Shown one piece after another: positions 43,418-55,503 of a stretch of DNA of 64,000 nt. Positions within the stretch are counted from its first letter, which is position 1, and every line of letters begins with the position of its first letter. The notes below the pieces were generated by a model. It saw only the letters and a program-made list of their open reading frames with translations, was not told the origin of the DNA and did not search any database. The translations under genes were made by a program, and so were the position numbers. Source of the DNA: Furcasterigmium furcatum (Eukaryota > Ascomycota > Sordariomycetes > Glomerellales > Plectosphaerellaceae); the NCBI GenBank assembly GCA_001599815.1, contig BCIA01000001.1, positions 4,902,934 to 4,966,933 on the forward strand, written 5' to 3'.

Positions 43418-45751
43418 ATGTCGGGGGACGCGATGGAGGTGGATGCCCTCGTGGCAGGAACCAAGCGCAAAGCCGAGGACGAGGCGACCGGAGACCGTCC
43501 CTCCCAAAGGATCAGGGCAAGTTACGCCTCCTATCTGGCTGGCGATGCTCTTCTGACCGATTTCTCAAGGCTCTCGAACCAAACGTGGTCAACAAGATCG
43601 CTGCAGGGGAGATCATTGTCGCTCCCGTTCACGCCTTGAAGGAGCTGATCGAGAACGCCGTGGATGCGGGGTCCACCTCCCTGGAGGTTCTGGTCAAGGA
43701 TGGAGGTCTGAAGCTGCTGCAGATTACCGATAATGGTTGCGGCATCCAGGTAGGGCCGATTGCATGCCTCCCTTCCCCTGATCCCCAGGCTTACACTAGT
43801 CCAGAAAGATGACCTGGGCATTCTCTGTGAGAGGCATACAACTTCCAAAATCACCACCTTTGAGGATTTGACCTCGATTGCCACGTACGGATTCCGAGGA
43901 GAGGCGCTGGCAAGCATCAGCCACATCGCCCATCTCTCCGTCACGACCAAGACCAAGGACTCAAACGTCGCCTGGCGTGCCCATTATCTCGACGGAAAAC
44001 TCGTCCCCGCCAAGCCTGGCCAGTCGGCCGAGCCAAAAGCGACTGCTGGTCGGCAGGGCACGCAGATAACAGTGGAAGACCTCTTCTTCAACATCCCAAC
44101 GCGAAGGCGGGCCTTCCGCTCACCGTCAGAGGAGTACAACAAGATCCTCGACTTGGTTGGTCGATATGCAGTTCACTGCCAGGGCGTGGCATTTTCGTGC
44201 AAGAAGCAAGGCGAATCCGGCACCAGCATCTCCGTCCAGTCTAGCGCCAAGACTGTTGACCGAATCCGTCAGATCCACGGTGCCAGTGTGGCCAACGAGC
44301 TGATGGAGTTTTCGACTGCCGACGACAGATGGGGCTTCAAGGCAGACGGCTGGGCTACCACTGCCAACTACCACATCAAGAAGACGACCTTCCTCCTATT
44401 CATCAATAATCGCAGTGTTGAGTCGACCAGCATCCGAAAGGCCATCGAGCAGATCTACGCGACATTCTTACCAAAAGCCGGCCGCCCCTTCGTCTACCTC
44501 AGCCTGCAAATCGATCCAGCTCGAGTCGACGTCAACGTACACCCCACCAAACGAGAGGTTCACTTCTTGAATGAGGACGAGATCATCCAAGCCATCTGCG
44601 AGCACATTCGATCCAAGCTTGCTGCCGTTGACACAAGCAGGACCTTCCACACGCAGACATTGCTTCCTGGCGGGCAGTGGTTGGACATGCCCGCCAAGGC
44701 CGAGGAGGAGGAGGATGATGGCGAATCTGCCCCGGCCCGGCAGACCCCGGCACCGCAGCGGGCGCGGAGAAACTCTAACAATCTTGTCCGCACCGACACG
44801 TCGCTCAGGAAAATTACCAGCATGTTCTCTGCAGCTTCCCAAAGCCCTGGCGGGAAAGATGTCGGCTCTGCTGCCCCAGGCCCAAGCCGTGACGACGACG
44901 TTCTAGCTGCGCCTGAGGATGTCCAGTATGAGACCATCAGCCGAGATGTGACCACTTGTCGCTTGAGCAGCGTCAAGGAGTTGCGTGCCTCAGTAAGAGA
45001 CGACATTCATCATGACTTGACAGAGGTCTTTGCCGGGCATACCTTCGTTGGTATCGTGGACGAAACCCGGCGTCTTGCAGCCATCCAAGGCGGCGTGAAA
45101 TTATACCTGATCGACTATGGCCACGTCTGTTTCGAGTATTGTTATCAAATCGGTCTGACAGACTTCGGCAATTTCGGCGCCATTTGCTTTAGCCCGGCCT
45201 TGGACCTGAGACAGATCCTTCGCATCGCAGCCGAGCAAGAGAAACGGCTGGTACAAAACGCCGCTGATGACTTCGAGGTTGAAGATGTGGTGGAGAAGGT
45301 TGCAAATCAGCTCATCGAGCGCAGAGAGATGCTTCAGGAGTACTTTTCTCTCGAAGTCACCCCGACTGGAGAGCTGAACTCCATTCCACTCCTCATCAAG
45401 GGCTACACTCCCCCACTCGTCAAGCTGCCGCGGTTCCTGCTACGACTCGGGCCCTACGTCAACTGGACGGACGAGAAGAAGTGTTTCGAGACCTTTCTCA
45501 GGGAGTTGGCGTCTTTTTACGCCCCCGAGCAGCTGCCGGCAATGACGGGGAACGCGGGGCAGAACGAACATGGCGGCGAGCCTCTGAGCCAGGACATCAT
45601 CACTCGGAGGAAGAACATCCGTTGGGCAGTTGAGCACATTTTCTTTCCTGCATTTAAGGCCAGGCTTGTGGCCACCAAGTCACTCATGAAGGGTGGCATC
45701 TTAGAGATTGCAGATCTGAAGGGACTTTATCGGGTATTTGAGCGGTGCTAA
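43418..45751 (+). CDS. MLH1: DNA mismatch repair protein MLH1
   Basis: Mlh1 is the shared subunit of the MutL heterodimers that act after MutS mismatch recognition and in meiotic crossover resolution. Exons 43418-43516, 43570-43749 and 43805-45751 give 741 residues. The GHKL ATPase motifs are present: 'ELIENAVDAGST', 'DNGCGI' and 'TYGFRGEALASI', with 'GTQITVEDLFFNIPTRR' and 'VDVNVHPTKREVHFL' further on. The acidic linker (about 325-430) leads to the dimerisation domain, which ends in FERC, the conserved Mlh1 C terminus that contributes to the endonuclease site of its partner. Intron 1 is a GC-AG intron (AGG|GCAAGT...CAAG|GCT): only this splice rebuilds 'IRALEPNVVNKIAAGEI' in frame. Intron 2 is 55 nt. 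Confidence 0.97.
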
Positions 45752-46190
45752 CTAAGGAGACGGTTAGATTTGCTAGGGTGTTTGATTCAGAGCCAGTACA
45801 ATCTACTTATTCTATGGGTTGTACGGCCCTTTACGATATTCATAATGACCTGGTCATTTCTCACTTGACAAATGTCTTGGGACCTGCAGAGTGAGACTCT
45901 CCCATCTGCCATCAGAGGGGTGTCTCTGTAGAGAAACCCAACGGCCCGGTACAGAACCATGCGGACTTGGCGCCCGGCCGGGATCTTGGGGTGCGGCTAA
46001 ATGTGGACCATGCCGGGCGCCGTTCAGAAGCGGGGCACAGAGAGGGACGGCGGAGAAACGGAATTTTCAAAGGTCGGTGACGACCCGAAGCTCAAGCACC
46101 GGACTCTGTTTGTGTCCCAACTTTTTTGCTGCACAAGGCCAAAACACAACCACAACCACAACACCAATCCCACTTCCTAAAGTCTTCAAC
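45752..46190 (+). other. Intergenic region between MLH1 and SYO1
   Basis: Holds the MLH1 3' flank and the SYO1 promoter/leader, with a CCACAA repeat just upstream of the SYO1 start. No gene was seen. Confidence 0.55.
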
Positions 46191-48265
46191 ATGGGCAAAT
46201 CACGTCGAAACAGGGCCAGGCCCCGCAAAGACCCTCTGGCCAAAGCTGCCAAACCACCTTCAGACCCTGAGTTGGCCGCCCTCAGAGAAAAGTCTGTCTT
46301 GCCTGTGATCAAGGACTTGCAGAGCTCGGACACCAAGGCGAGGTCCGCGGCAGCCGCAGCTGTATCGAATTTGGTGACGGACACCAAGTGCAGGAAGCTT
46401 TTCCTGCGCGAGCAGATCGTGCACATCGTCCTCACACAGACCCTGACGGATGCAAGCGTCGAGAGCCGTGCGGCAGGGTGGGACATTCTCAGGGTCCTCG
46501 CCGAGGAAGAAGAGGCAGATTTCTGCGTTCATCTTTTCAGGCAGGATGTTCTGAGCGCGGTCGAATATGCGTCTACGGCAGTAAGTCTCGCCATAATGTG
46601 TGAATAGGCCCATAGAACTTCTTGTGCTGACACTACTCTCAGACTCTGGAGGCGCTACAGCCAGGCAAGAAACTCAGCAAGGCCGAGTCGAAGGTTCTTT
46701 GGGGTATGGTGGAGTCGATTGTCGCCCTCGTGACCGCCATGTCCGAGGCGCAGGATGAAATTCTCGAGGGGGTTGTCGGTCTTCAGTCTACAATCACACT
46801 CATTGCCACCGTCATCGCCCATACGGACACACCCCAGCATCTCCGCTTCGACGCCGTGTCCTGCCTGATGACACTTGCAGAGGACAACAAGAGAGTGGCC
46901 GAATTCCTTGTCGCAGATGCGGAGCCAAAGCCTTTCTCGGCCCTGCTGAATCTCCAAGCCGGCTCGGGTCCCGGTCGAGTTCTAGCGTGCGGCGTGTTGC
47001 ACAATGTCTTCTCCACACTTAAGTGGCATGAAGGCAGCCCTGGCAACAAGGACCTTTCCGATGCGAGCCTCGTCCGTTCGCTGTCGGTTGCATTGGACGA
47101 TACGAAGGCACAGGATGACCTTCCGGCGACGAGCCAGTGGGCCAAGCCGACGGAGGTTATGCAGCTTGCTCTTGAGATTCTTGCATCCATCGGCACGAGC
47201 CTACAAGAGTCGATGTCCAGCAACCACGCCAAGGAGGAGGAAGAGTGGGGAGGCATCGATGACGAAGCCGAGGATGCCATGGAAGACGATGCGAAGCCCG
47301 CCAAGGGTGACGATGAAGACATGGACGACTCTAAGATCGACGTCGACGACGAGGGCATGGATGAGGACGATATTGCCGACATCCAGGAGGATATGGACAT
47401 GGTGACAGGCGCGGACGACGACATTGACGACGATGCAAGCTCGGCGGACGAGCTGTCCACTCTCAGCGCGCTGGTCAACCAGGCCGTCCCGAAAATGGTC
47501 AGCCTGGCAAACCCTACGACAGAGTCGGAGGAGACTGCGTTGGCTCGGTTCTTCGCCATATCGGCACTCAACAATCTTGCCTGGTCCGTCAGCTGCTTCG
47601 ATTTCAAGCGTGACGAGAACGCCCCAATCCTGAAGATCTGGACGGCTGCTGGCAAGGCTCTCTGGGAGAAGGTCATCGTGCCCGTGCTCGGAAGCAACAC
47701 TGAGGATGTCGAGCTCGTGTCCAAGATCACCAGCCTGGCCTGGGCAGTCTCCAGGGCTCTTACCACCAGCCGCCTGCCTTTGCAGGGAGACGAGCACAAG
47801 AAGTTCATGGCTCTCTACCAGGCCTCGAAGACCCTCGATGCGAAGAGCACAGGGAACGGAACGAACGAAGCGCCGGGTGACAACGAGGATCCAATGCAGG
47901 GCCTTGGAGTCAAGTGCGTAGGAGTCCTGGGACAGCTGGCGCTCGATCCCGCCCCCTTGACGATGAACCGGGAGATCGGCGTCTTCCTCACGGAGCTGTC
48001 GTCACAGCCGGACTCGCCGGCGGCCGATGTTGTCGAGGCGCTCATCCAGCTGTTCGACATTTACGGCGACGAGGAAAAGGCGTGCGATAAGGAGGTGTTC
48101 TGGAAGGATGGCTTCCTGGGCCGCTTGGAGGCGCTGCAGCCCAAGGTCAAGGCACTGGTTAAGACTATCGACAAGCGGACTCAGCCGGAGCTGCGTTTGA
48201 GGGCTGATGAGGCGGTGCTGAACCTGGGCCGGTTCGTGCAGTACAAGAAGAAGAATAAGCCCTAG
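46191..48265 (+). CDS. SYO1: Symportin SYO1, co-import adaptor for ribosomal proteins RPL5 and RPL11
   Basis: Syo1 binds newly made Rpl5 and Rpl11 and links them to the importin Kap104 for joint import and 5S RNP assembly. Exons 46191-46580 and 46643-48265 give 670 residues. The N terminus MGKSRRNRARPRKDPLAK is the basic import signal typical of Syo1. ARM/HEAT repeats follow (for example 'ARSAAAAAVSNLVTDTKCRKLFLREQ' broken as repeat 1, and 'ESRAAGWDILRVLAEEEEADFCVHLFRQ'). An acidic loop (roughly residues 320-395, rich in D, E and M) interrupts the repeats, as in the Chaetomium protein. The solenoid continues to a basic C terminus ending in KKKNKP. Length and layout agree with the family. Confidence 0.93.
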
Positions 48266-48604
48266 GTCATTGAGATATGGCGGAAAATGAACACTACGAA
48301 AAGACCGCGGAGCCGGTCTGTGTTTGGCACATCACATCTGAACTGAAGCTTTTCAAGTGCAAGTCGTCCTCAAATCTGGGTGCAAGGGGACTTACCTTCC
48401 ATCCCTCAACAGCTCCAATAGTAGTAACGTTATAAGTAGGCGTGTGATTGTGGTATTGCACTTCTATGGTGGTCAGGTTCATAGATGAAGCAGCAAGCAA
48501 ATACTCACAGAGAACCCCTGAACGCCGCCCTAAAACAATATCCTCCTTTATCAAGTGGGAAACCAGACCTCGCTCAGAATCGCAAAAACGCAGTCCCTGC
48601 CGGA
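48266..48604. other. Convergent 3' flanks of SYO1 and J protein genes
   Basis: About 340 bp between two convergent stop codons. No gene was seen. Confidence 0.6.
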
Positions 48605-49326
48605 TCAGCCGATGGGCTTCAGCTTCTTCTTTTTCTTCTTGCCGTCCGAATCTCCCGACTTGCCCTTCTGGAAGTCCCGCCAGCTATTGATGCGCTTGTC
48701 CCTCGTCTCCTCCCAGTCCTGCTCGTGCTGCCTCTTGCGCTTCCTCGTCTCGGTCTCCTCGTCTTGGCGGCGCTGCTCCCGACCCTCTTCTTGCATCTGG
48801 GCCTTGACCTGCCGCCGGCGCCGGTGCTCATTGTCGACGAGCACCTCGCGCGTCTTGTCGCGCCACTTGCGCGCGAACTCGGGCGTCTTGAGTTCTTCGC
48901 TATCCACAGTCCACTTGTTCTCTCGGATGAGGAGCATGCGGGCGTCGGCGATGGCTTCGTCGAGGCGCTCGCGGTGCTTCTCGTCCATCAGCTCCGTTTG
49001 CGCCTTCTTCAGCCGGTCGAAGGCATCTGGCGCAAGGGGATTCTTGGTTTTGTCGGGATGGATGAGGAGGGACTTCTTGCGGTAGGTGACCTTGATGTCG
49101 GACTCGGGAACACCTGGCTGTAGGTCTAGAACGGCGTATGCATCTAGTCGGAAGGCCTTGAGAATGCGATCGATCTCAGCGTCCTAAGTGCGCCACGATG
49201 TTAGACAGTCCAGCTCGTCGCAAGGCCGGGCGGTGGTCGCGTGAGGCTTACCTTGTCGAACTCCTTGGCTTCTACCTCGAGCGCATCGAGCGCGTCCTGC
49301 TCTTCCTTTGTGTCCTCGCCCGCCAT
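48605..49326 (-). CDS. J-domain protein, DNAJC8/Spf31-like (spliceosome-associated)
   Basis: Exons 49326-49252 and 49183-48605, joined over a 68-nt intron, give 217 residues. After a short acidic leader comes a J domain (about 38-95, 'DAYAVLDLQPGVPESDIKVTYR') with the HPD motif at 67-69 (IHPDKTKNP), needed to stimulate Hsp70 ATPase. The rest is a highly charged coiled-coil-like region ('EFARKWRDKTREVLVDNEHRRRRQ') ending in a lysine run (KKKKKKLKPIG) that looks like a nuclear signal. This layout matches human DNAJC8 and fission yeast Spf31, which co-purify with spliceosomes. The gene shares a 305-bp promoter with DBP10. Confidence 0.88.
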
Positions 49327-49631
49327 GGTGTGGGAATGGTTTGCGTGTACGTTGACGAGTCCAGGAACGAGCGCGCCTTGGTTGTAGTAAGTTGAATCGA
49401 TGGATGACTCGGGGAGCAAGTTGGCAGGCTCCATGCATGAGGTTGAAGGACTCCAGGGTCCGATAAGAATCGCGGGGCGATAAGATACCGATAAGATTTT
49501 TTCTGGCAGGTGCAACCCCTGCGACCGCCCAAATTTTTGGGTGCACCTCGCCATCTTCCTCGACAAGCTTTCCCCCAGCTTGAACCCGACTTTTCGACAC
49601 AAGAGGTCGAGTCAAACACAAGCCTCTCAAG
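49327..49631. promoter_or_regulatory. Bidirectional promoter of J protein and DBP10
   Basis: Divergent start codons are 305 bp apart. Three copies of CGATAAGA (49461-49468, 49478-49485, 49489-49496) lie near the middle, about 135-170 bp from each start. They are followed by a T run. Co-expression of the two genes from these sites is inferred. Confidence 0.6.
49461..49496 (+). promoter_or_regulatory. Triple CGATAAGA cluster
   Basis: Three identical 8-bp words within 36 bp, read directly. The same word occurs upstream of CEF1 (57997-58004) and a relative upstream of RIO2. It contains a GATA-factor core; the yeast PAC element of ribosome-biogenesis promoters (GCGATGAG) is similar but not the same. 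Confidence 0.5.
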
Positions 49632-52373
49632 ATGCCTCGCCGCGCATCTTCACCCGCCCTGTCTGACGGCGGCATAGACATTGGCGACTCGCTGTTCGCC
49701 CAAGATGCCCCAAGCAACGATGGAAGAAAGGCACCTCGGGACGAGGACTTCGACATGGATGGGATCCTGAACGGAGGCGAAAACGACGATGACGACGATG
49801 ACGAAGCATTCATTGCATTGCAGCAGGCGGCTTCCAACCGAAAGGCGTCGAACCTGAAGGGAAAGTCGGTCAAGAAGGGCGGCGGTTTCCAGGCCATGGG
49901 TAAGTCACGATGATTCCAATCTCCCCAGCCAGAGTGTCAGCTAATGGCGTCAGGTCTGAATGCGAACCTTCTGCGAGCCATTGCCCGTAAGGGCTTTTCT
50001 GTCCCTACACCCATCCAGCGCAAGACGATCCCCCTAATCACGGACCGAAGAGACGTCGTGGGTATGGCTAGGACTGGCTCGGGAAAGACGGCAGCTTTCG
50101 TCATCCCCATGATCGAGCGACTCAAGGCTCATAGCGCGAAGTACGGCGCTCGCGCCCTCATCCTGTCGCCTTCCCGCGAATTGGCCATCCAAACACTGCG
50201 TGTCGTCAAGGACTTCAACAAGGGAACTGATCTGAAGGCCGTGCTCCTCGTTGGCGGTGACAGCATGGACGAGCAGTTCGGCCTCTTGTCTGCGAACCCA
50301 GACATCATCATCGCAACCCCTGGCCGTTTCCTTCACTTGAAGGTTGAAATGTCTCTCAACCTCTCTAGTATTGAGTACGTTGTTTTCGACGAAGCGGATC
50401 GTCTGTTCGAAATGGGTTTCGCTGCCCAGCTCACCGAGATTCTCCACGCCCTTCCACCATCCCGACAGAGTCTACTGTTCTCTGCCACCCTTCCCGGCTC
50501 GCTCGTCGAGTTCGCCAGAGCCGGTCTTCAGGACCCAACCCTCGTGAGATTGGATACGGAAACGAAAGTTTCGCCTGATCTTCAGAGCGCATTCTTCGGA
50601 GTCAAGGGGGCTGAAAAGGAAGCGGCTCTCTTGCACATCTTGAACGACGTGATCAAGATGCCCCTGGGAACGCCCGATGGCATGCCCCTGGACATGAAGC
50701 CTTCGAAGAAGCGCAAGCGGGGCAAGAACGAGGGTGGCGGCAAGGGAAAGCCGACGGAGCATTCCACCATCATCTTTGCTGCTACGAAACATCACGTCGA
50801 GTATCTTGCGCAGCTTCTGCGGCAAGTAGGATACGCCACGTCCTACGTGTACGGTGCCCTGGATCAAGAGGCTCGAAGGATTCACACCGAGAACTTCCGC
50901 CAGGGACGAGCGAATATTCTGGTCGTCACCGACGTTGCCGCGAGAGGTATCGACATCCCGGTTCTCGCCAACGTCATCAACTACGACTTCCCGCCGCAAC
51001 CCAAGGTATTCGTGCACCGCGTGGGCCGAACTGCCCGTGCCGGCCAGCGTGGTTGGTCGTACAGCATACTGAGAGAAAGAGATATTCCCTATCTCCTTGA
51101 TCTTCAGCTCTTCCTTGGCCGGAAGCTAGTTGTTGGACAAGAAGACAAGAACCCTTCGTTTACTGAGGATATCGTAGTTGGCTCGATTCCTCGCGAGGGC
51201 ATCGAGGTCCAGATGGAGTGGCTGGCCAAGGCTCTTAGCGAGAACAACGACATTGACGCCATCCGCACCGTCTCCGAGAAGGCGCAGAAATTGTACCTCA
51301 AGACACGCCACTCTGCCTCTGCGCAAAGTGCCAAGAGAGCAAAGGAAGTCATTGGCTCCAAGGGGTGGATGCAACTGAATCCTCTGTTTGGACAGTCAAA
51401 CGACGAAACTGACAAGGCTCGCGCTGTGCTTCTGGCCCAGATCAGCGGCTTCCGGCCTACCGAAACCATCTTCGAGGTCAGCCGAGGCGGAAAGAATAGC
51501 AACAGCGAAGCGGCAGAGATCATGAAACAGCTACGCAAGAGGATCACGCCGCGCCGAGGTAAAGAAAAAGAAGTCGACTCGGATGACGAGATGGCGAGCT
51601 TCGACGAGGACGAGGCGGTGGATGGCGCCGGCTCAGATGACGACGAAGATGGTGTGGAGGTTGCGGAGTTTGATCAGGACTCGGATGACGATCTCGAGGT
51701 GACCGTGTCCAACCCCTCGGACAAGAAGTCTAAGGGGCCAGACTCGTGGCGCGACAACGAGATTTTCATGTCGTACACGCCCAGGACGATCAATGCTGCG
51801 GAAGAGCGTGGCTATGGCGTTCAATCTGGCGGAGCCAACTCGACCTTCGTCGAACAAGCTCGGGATGCGGCCATGGACCTCACCAACGATGATGGAGCCA
51901 AGGCATTTGGAGACACGGCTAAGAAGGGTATGCGGTGGGATGCAAGGTCGAAGAAGTATGTTGCGAGGGCGAACGACGAGGACGGATCCAAGGGGCAGAA
52001 GTACATTCGTGGCGAGAGCGGCACCAAGATCGCGGCGTCTTTCCAGAGCGGTCGGTTCGAAAAGTGGCGCAAGGCAAACCGCCAGGGCAAGCTGCGCGTT
52101 GGCGAGATGGAGAAGTCGAACGCGCCGCAGCTTCCTTCTGGACCGCGGTACAAGCACAACAAGGAGACAGCTCCCAAGGCGGCAGACAAGTATCGCGACG
52201 ATTTCCATGTGCGGAAGAAGAGAGTCGCGGAAGCCAAGGAGAAGCGCATCGGCCGTTTCAAGGATGGACCCGGCAGCAGGTCCGAGATCAAGGGTGCCGA
52301 AGACATTCACAAGGCGCGCAAGGAAAAGCAGAAGAAGATGGAGAAGAACGCGAGGCCGTCCAGGAGAAAGTAA
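49632..52373 (+). CDS. DBP10: DEAD-box ATP-dependent RNA helicase DBP10
   Basis: Dbp10 is a nucleolar helicase acting in 60S subunit assembly. Exons 49632-49899 and 49954-52373 give 895 residues. The N terminus has a DDDDDD acid patch, then the Q-motif region ('GFSVPTPIQRKTIPLI'), Walker A ARTGSGKT (about 128-135), DEAD (about 235-238), SAT, 'VTDVAARGIDIP' and motif VI HRVGRTARAG. A basic insertion (KKRKRGKNEGGGKGK) sits between the RecA lobes. The long C-terminal extension contains acidic stretches and the family-typical 'FMSYTP' and basic tail ending 'KNARPSRRK'. The intron in the Met-Gly context is at the usual fungal position as far as the frame shows. Confidence 0.95.
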
Positions 52374-52967
52374 TAGGGAGGGCCAGGTTGAAACCGAGGA
52401 TGGCGCTCCTTTTCAACTACCACATATCTGCAAGCCAAATTCACCATATCTTTCACCAATCCACCGTACTTGCATCCCGATGAGGTTCACATACTACCTT
52501 ACTGATGACCACTACGCCCGCGCCGGGTTGAACGGACCGCGACCACAGACGCCACGGCGCCGACCTGAGAACGGCGACGGCGAGCCAACGGCCGGTTTGC
52601 GGAGCTAAGCCGGCCTAACTACCGATCGGCCGGATTGAGAGATTGCGTGCGAACATGGGTGAAAACTGGGTGCAGCTGAAAATAGTTCACCTACTACTAC
52701 TTACTACTGCTGCTACTACCTTGACGCATTGAGTCACCTACACCGGACGGTGCAGTGCGGTCATCTGTTGGCTGATTCATAAAGGTTGGGAACCAGTGCC
52801 GCCGTCTGCTTCCCGCTTGCACCTCAACACCAATCGACACCTGGGATAATAAGACAGCCGCGATTTCGTCATTATTCCTTCGCCACAAGACGGCAGACTT
52901 CTGAACGGACGGGCGAGTTGCTGAGGATTCAACCCACTCTTGGCTTCGATCGGTCACCAACTTCGGG
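52374..52967 (+). other. Intergenic region between DBP10 and the vacuolar-type MFS gene
   Basis: Contains the DBP10 3' flank and the promoter/leader of the next gene, with a run of CTACTACTACTT-type repeats around 52691-52715. No gene was seen. Confidence 0.55.
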
Positions 52968-55154
52968 ATGGCGTCCAACGCCAGCAAGGACGGCCCTGCT
53001 GGGAGTCCAGCGTCACCGGCAGGCCGAAGCGCGGCCGATGAGAACACCCCGCTCTTCCAGGAAACGCAGGCCTCGGCACGCCTCGCCGTGCCTGGCTCGA
53101 GAAGAGGCTATGGATCTGTTGACCGAGAGGAGGGAGAGGAGATTGACCCGAACGACTTTGACATCCTCCTGTCCAAGTCGGTGCCCACGAGCGGAGGCTT
53201 CCTCGAACCCGAGTCCTATGAGAACTCGATGCTTCGTGGCGCCCGTCGCTATTCGACCGGACGCCGGCCCAGCGCTGCGTCTCTTACTCGCCCCGATCGC
53301 CGCCGGGTGTCAGCCCCGGGCTCGGCCGCAGACGAGGAGGAGGCCTTGCGATCTCCGGTTATTCCAGAAGACCTCCCGTCGTCTCCAGCCCACGAAGTAC
53401 CTGAGGACTCACCGCTCCTCGGGCGAACAACCTCCCACACCTCCGCCCGCACCGGCCCTCCTACGCCCTATCTGAATAACATCTCGGTCCCGCGTTTCTG
53501 GCTCATCTTCTCCGAGATTCTTGCTACCTACTTCATTGCCTGCTTCGACGGCACGATCATGGCCTCCTCACACCCTGTCATCACGTCATATTTCGAATCT
53601 TCGAACAGCGCCTCGTGGCTATCGACGGCATTCCTGCTCACTTCAACGGCGTTCCAGCCGCTGCTGGGTAGGATATCGGACACTATGGGCAGGAAACCGC
53701 CGTACTTGGTCACCATGGTTATCTTTGCGTTGAGTACGCTGTGGTGTGCTCTGGCCCAGAGCATGACGAGCTTCATCTTGGCGAGGGCGGCGTGCGGCAT
53801 CGGGGCTGGTGGAATGATGACACTGGGGAGCATCATCATCAGCGATATGGTTCCTATCGAGTGAGTTTTTGAGCATGGCGAGATGGTCGAAAATGACGAG
53901 GCTAACGTCAGCGCAGGGTGAGAGGAACTTATCAGTCCTATATAAACATGATCTATGGCGTTGGCTCGGCCCTTGGTGCCGCTCTAGGAGGTGCCATGGC
54001 CGACTACCTTGGCTGGCGCTGGGAGTTTGGCGTCCAAGTCATTCCCCTCCTCCTCTGCGTGGTGGTTGCTGCCTTTGCCATCCCAAATGATCTCGGTCTG
54101 GTGGGCAAGAAGCAGACTTTCTGGCAAGCACTGAAGGTCTTTGACTTCAGGGGCTCGTTCCTGTTAACGACATCTCTGACGTTTCTGGTTCTTGGACTGG
54201 TGAGTACAGACATCCCCAAACAGTCCCTCCCTTTTGCCGTTGACTGACGCCCTTCATAGAACCTGGGAGGCAATGTGCTCCCCTGGTCTCACCCGTTCGT
54301 CACGGCTTCACTTGTCATCTTTGCTGTTGGCTTCCCTGCCTTCATCTACAGCCAATCTCTCGCTGCACGGCCAATTATGCCCCTCCGCCTGATCCGTCGC
54401 GGGCCGCATGCAAACCTCATGTTTTCCAACTTCTTCGGCTCCCTCATCATGAACGCGATCCTCTTCAACATGTAAGTTCCCCATGCCCCCTCCTCTGCCA
54501 CATATCTGACTTCCATGTAGCCCCCTGTTCTTCCAAGCCGTTCTTCTCACCACCGCCACGGCGTCCGGCCTCCGCCTCGTAATCCCTTCCCTCGTCTCCT
54601 CGGCCGCCGGCACGGCTACAGGCTTCATCATCACTCGCACCCGCCGACTCAAGTGGGCCCTCGTGACTGGCACCTTCTTCTTCTTCGTCGGCGCCGTCTC
54701 GCTGTCCCTCCTCCGCCGCGGCTGGCACCCAATCCTCTACTTCCTCGTCCTCGTCCCCCATTCCATCGGGCAGGGTTTCCAGTTCCCTGGCACCCTCATG
54801 TCCGTTCTCGCTGCCTCGGAGCAGCGCGATCAGGCGGTCGTCACCGCCACACTCATCCTGTGGCGAAGCCTGGGCACCGTGCTGGGCGTCGCGAGCAGTA
54901 GTCTCGTCCTGCAGAATGCGCTGGTGGCCTTTCTAAAAGAGTATGTCACGGGCGAGAGGAAGTGGGAGGTCATCGAGGCGGTCAGGAGCAGCGTGGAGGC
55001 GGTCGTGAAGCTTCCGGAGCCGTATAGGGAGCAGGTTATCTTGTCCTACGAGGCGGCTTTGAGGCTGACGTTCAGCGTGTGCGCCTTGTTGGCGCTCGTG
55101 TCGTTTTTTATCGTCTTGCCGATCAGGGTGCCCAAGCTGGGCCAGAGGAAATAG
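52968..55154 (+). CDS. MFS transporter, DHA2 type, vacuolar basic amino acid transporter-like
   Basis: Exons 52968-53860, 53917-54199, 54260-54471 and 54521-55154 give 673 residues. The first 165 residues are hydrophilic and contain a vacuolar-style acidic dileucine element (ENTPLF near the start and EDSPLLG near 150). The membrane part has about 14 helices. MFS marks include 'FDGTIMASSHPVITSYF' in helix 1, 'GRISDTMGRKPPYL' in loop 2-3 and 'RAACGIGAGGMMTLGSIIISDMV' in helix 4. Together these fit the fungal Vba family, which moves basic amino acids into the vacuole, though other DHA2 drug antiporters are similar. The last helices end in a short basic tail (PKLGQRK). Confidence 0.88.
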
Positions 55155-55503
55155 GGGAGGGTGCCAGCGGTGGGCAAGGCATAGGTGCGCTCGGAAGAAC
55201 CATGTCGACTGGCTCCAGATCGAGTCCGGATAAGGAGGTGATCTCTAGGCAGTGTCGCCTTATTTCAGGAAATTGAGAGGTAGCATGTTGCTGAGGTGGA
55301 CATAATCTCAAGGACTACCTCATAACATCTAGCATGCGCAAATCTATCGGCAAGGCAGTCGGATCGGCGATTGTCGCAGTATTGATCTGTTTTATATTCA
55401 TACCNCCCAGTTTGCTGATCCCTGGATTCAAGGGCTTCCACCGCCGCTTCTTCCTGGTCCCTATACGCCCGTCCGCCTGGTACATACGTATTAATACAAA
55501 TTC
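55155..55503. other. Convergent 3' flanks of the MFS gene and CEF1
   Basis: About 350 bp between stop codons. It contains the only ambiguous base of the window (n at 55405). No gene was seen. Confidence 0.6.
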
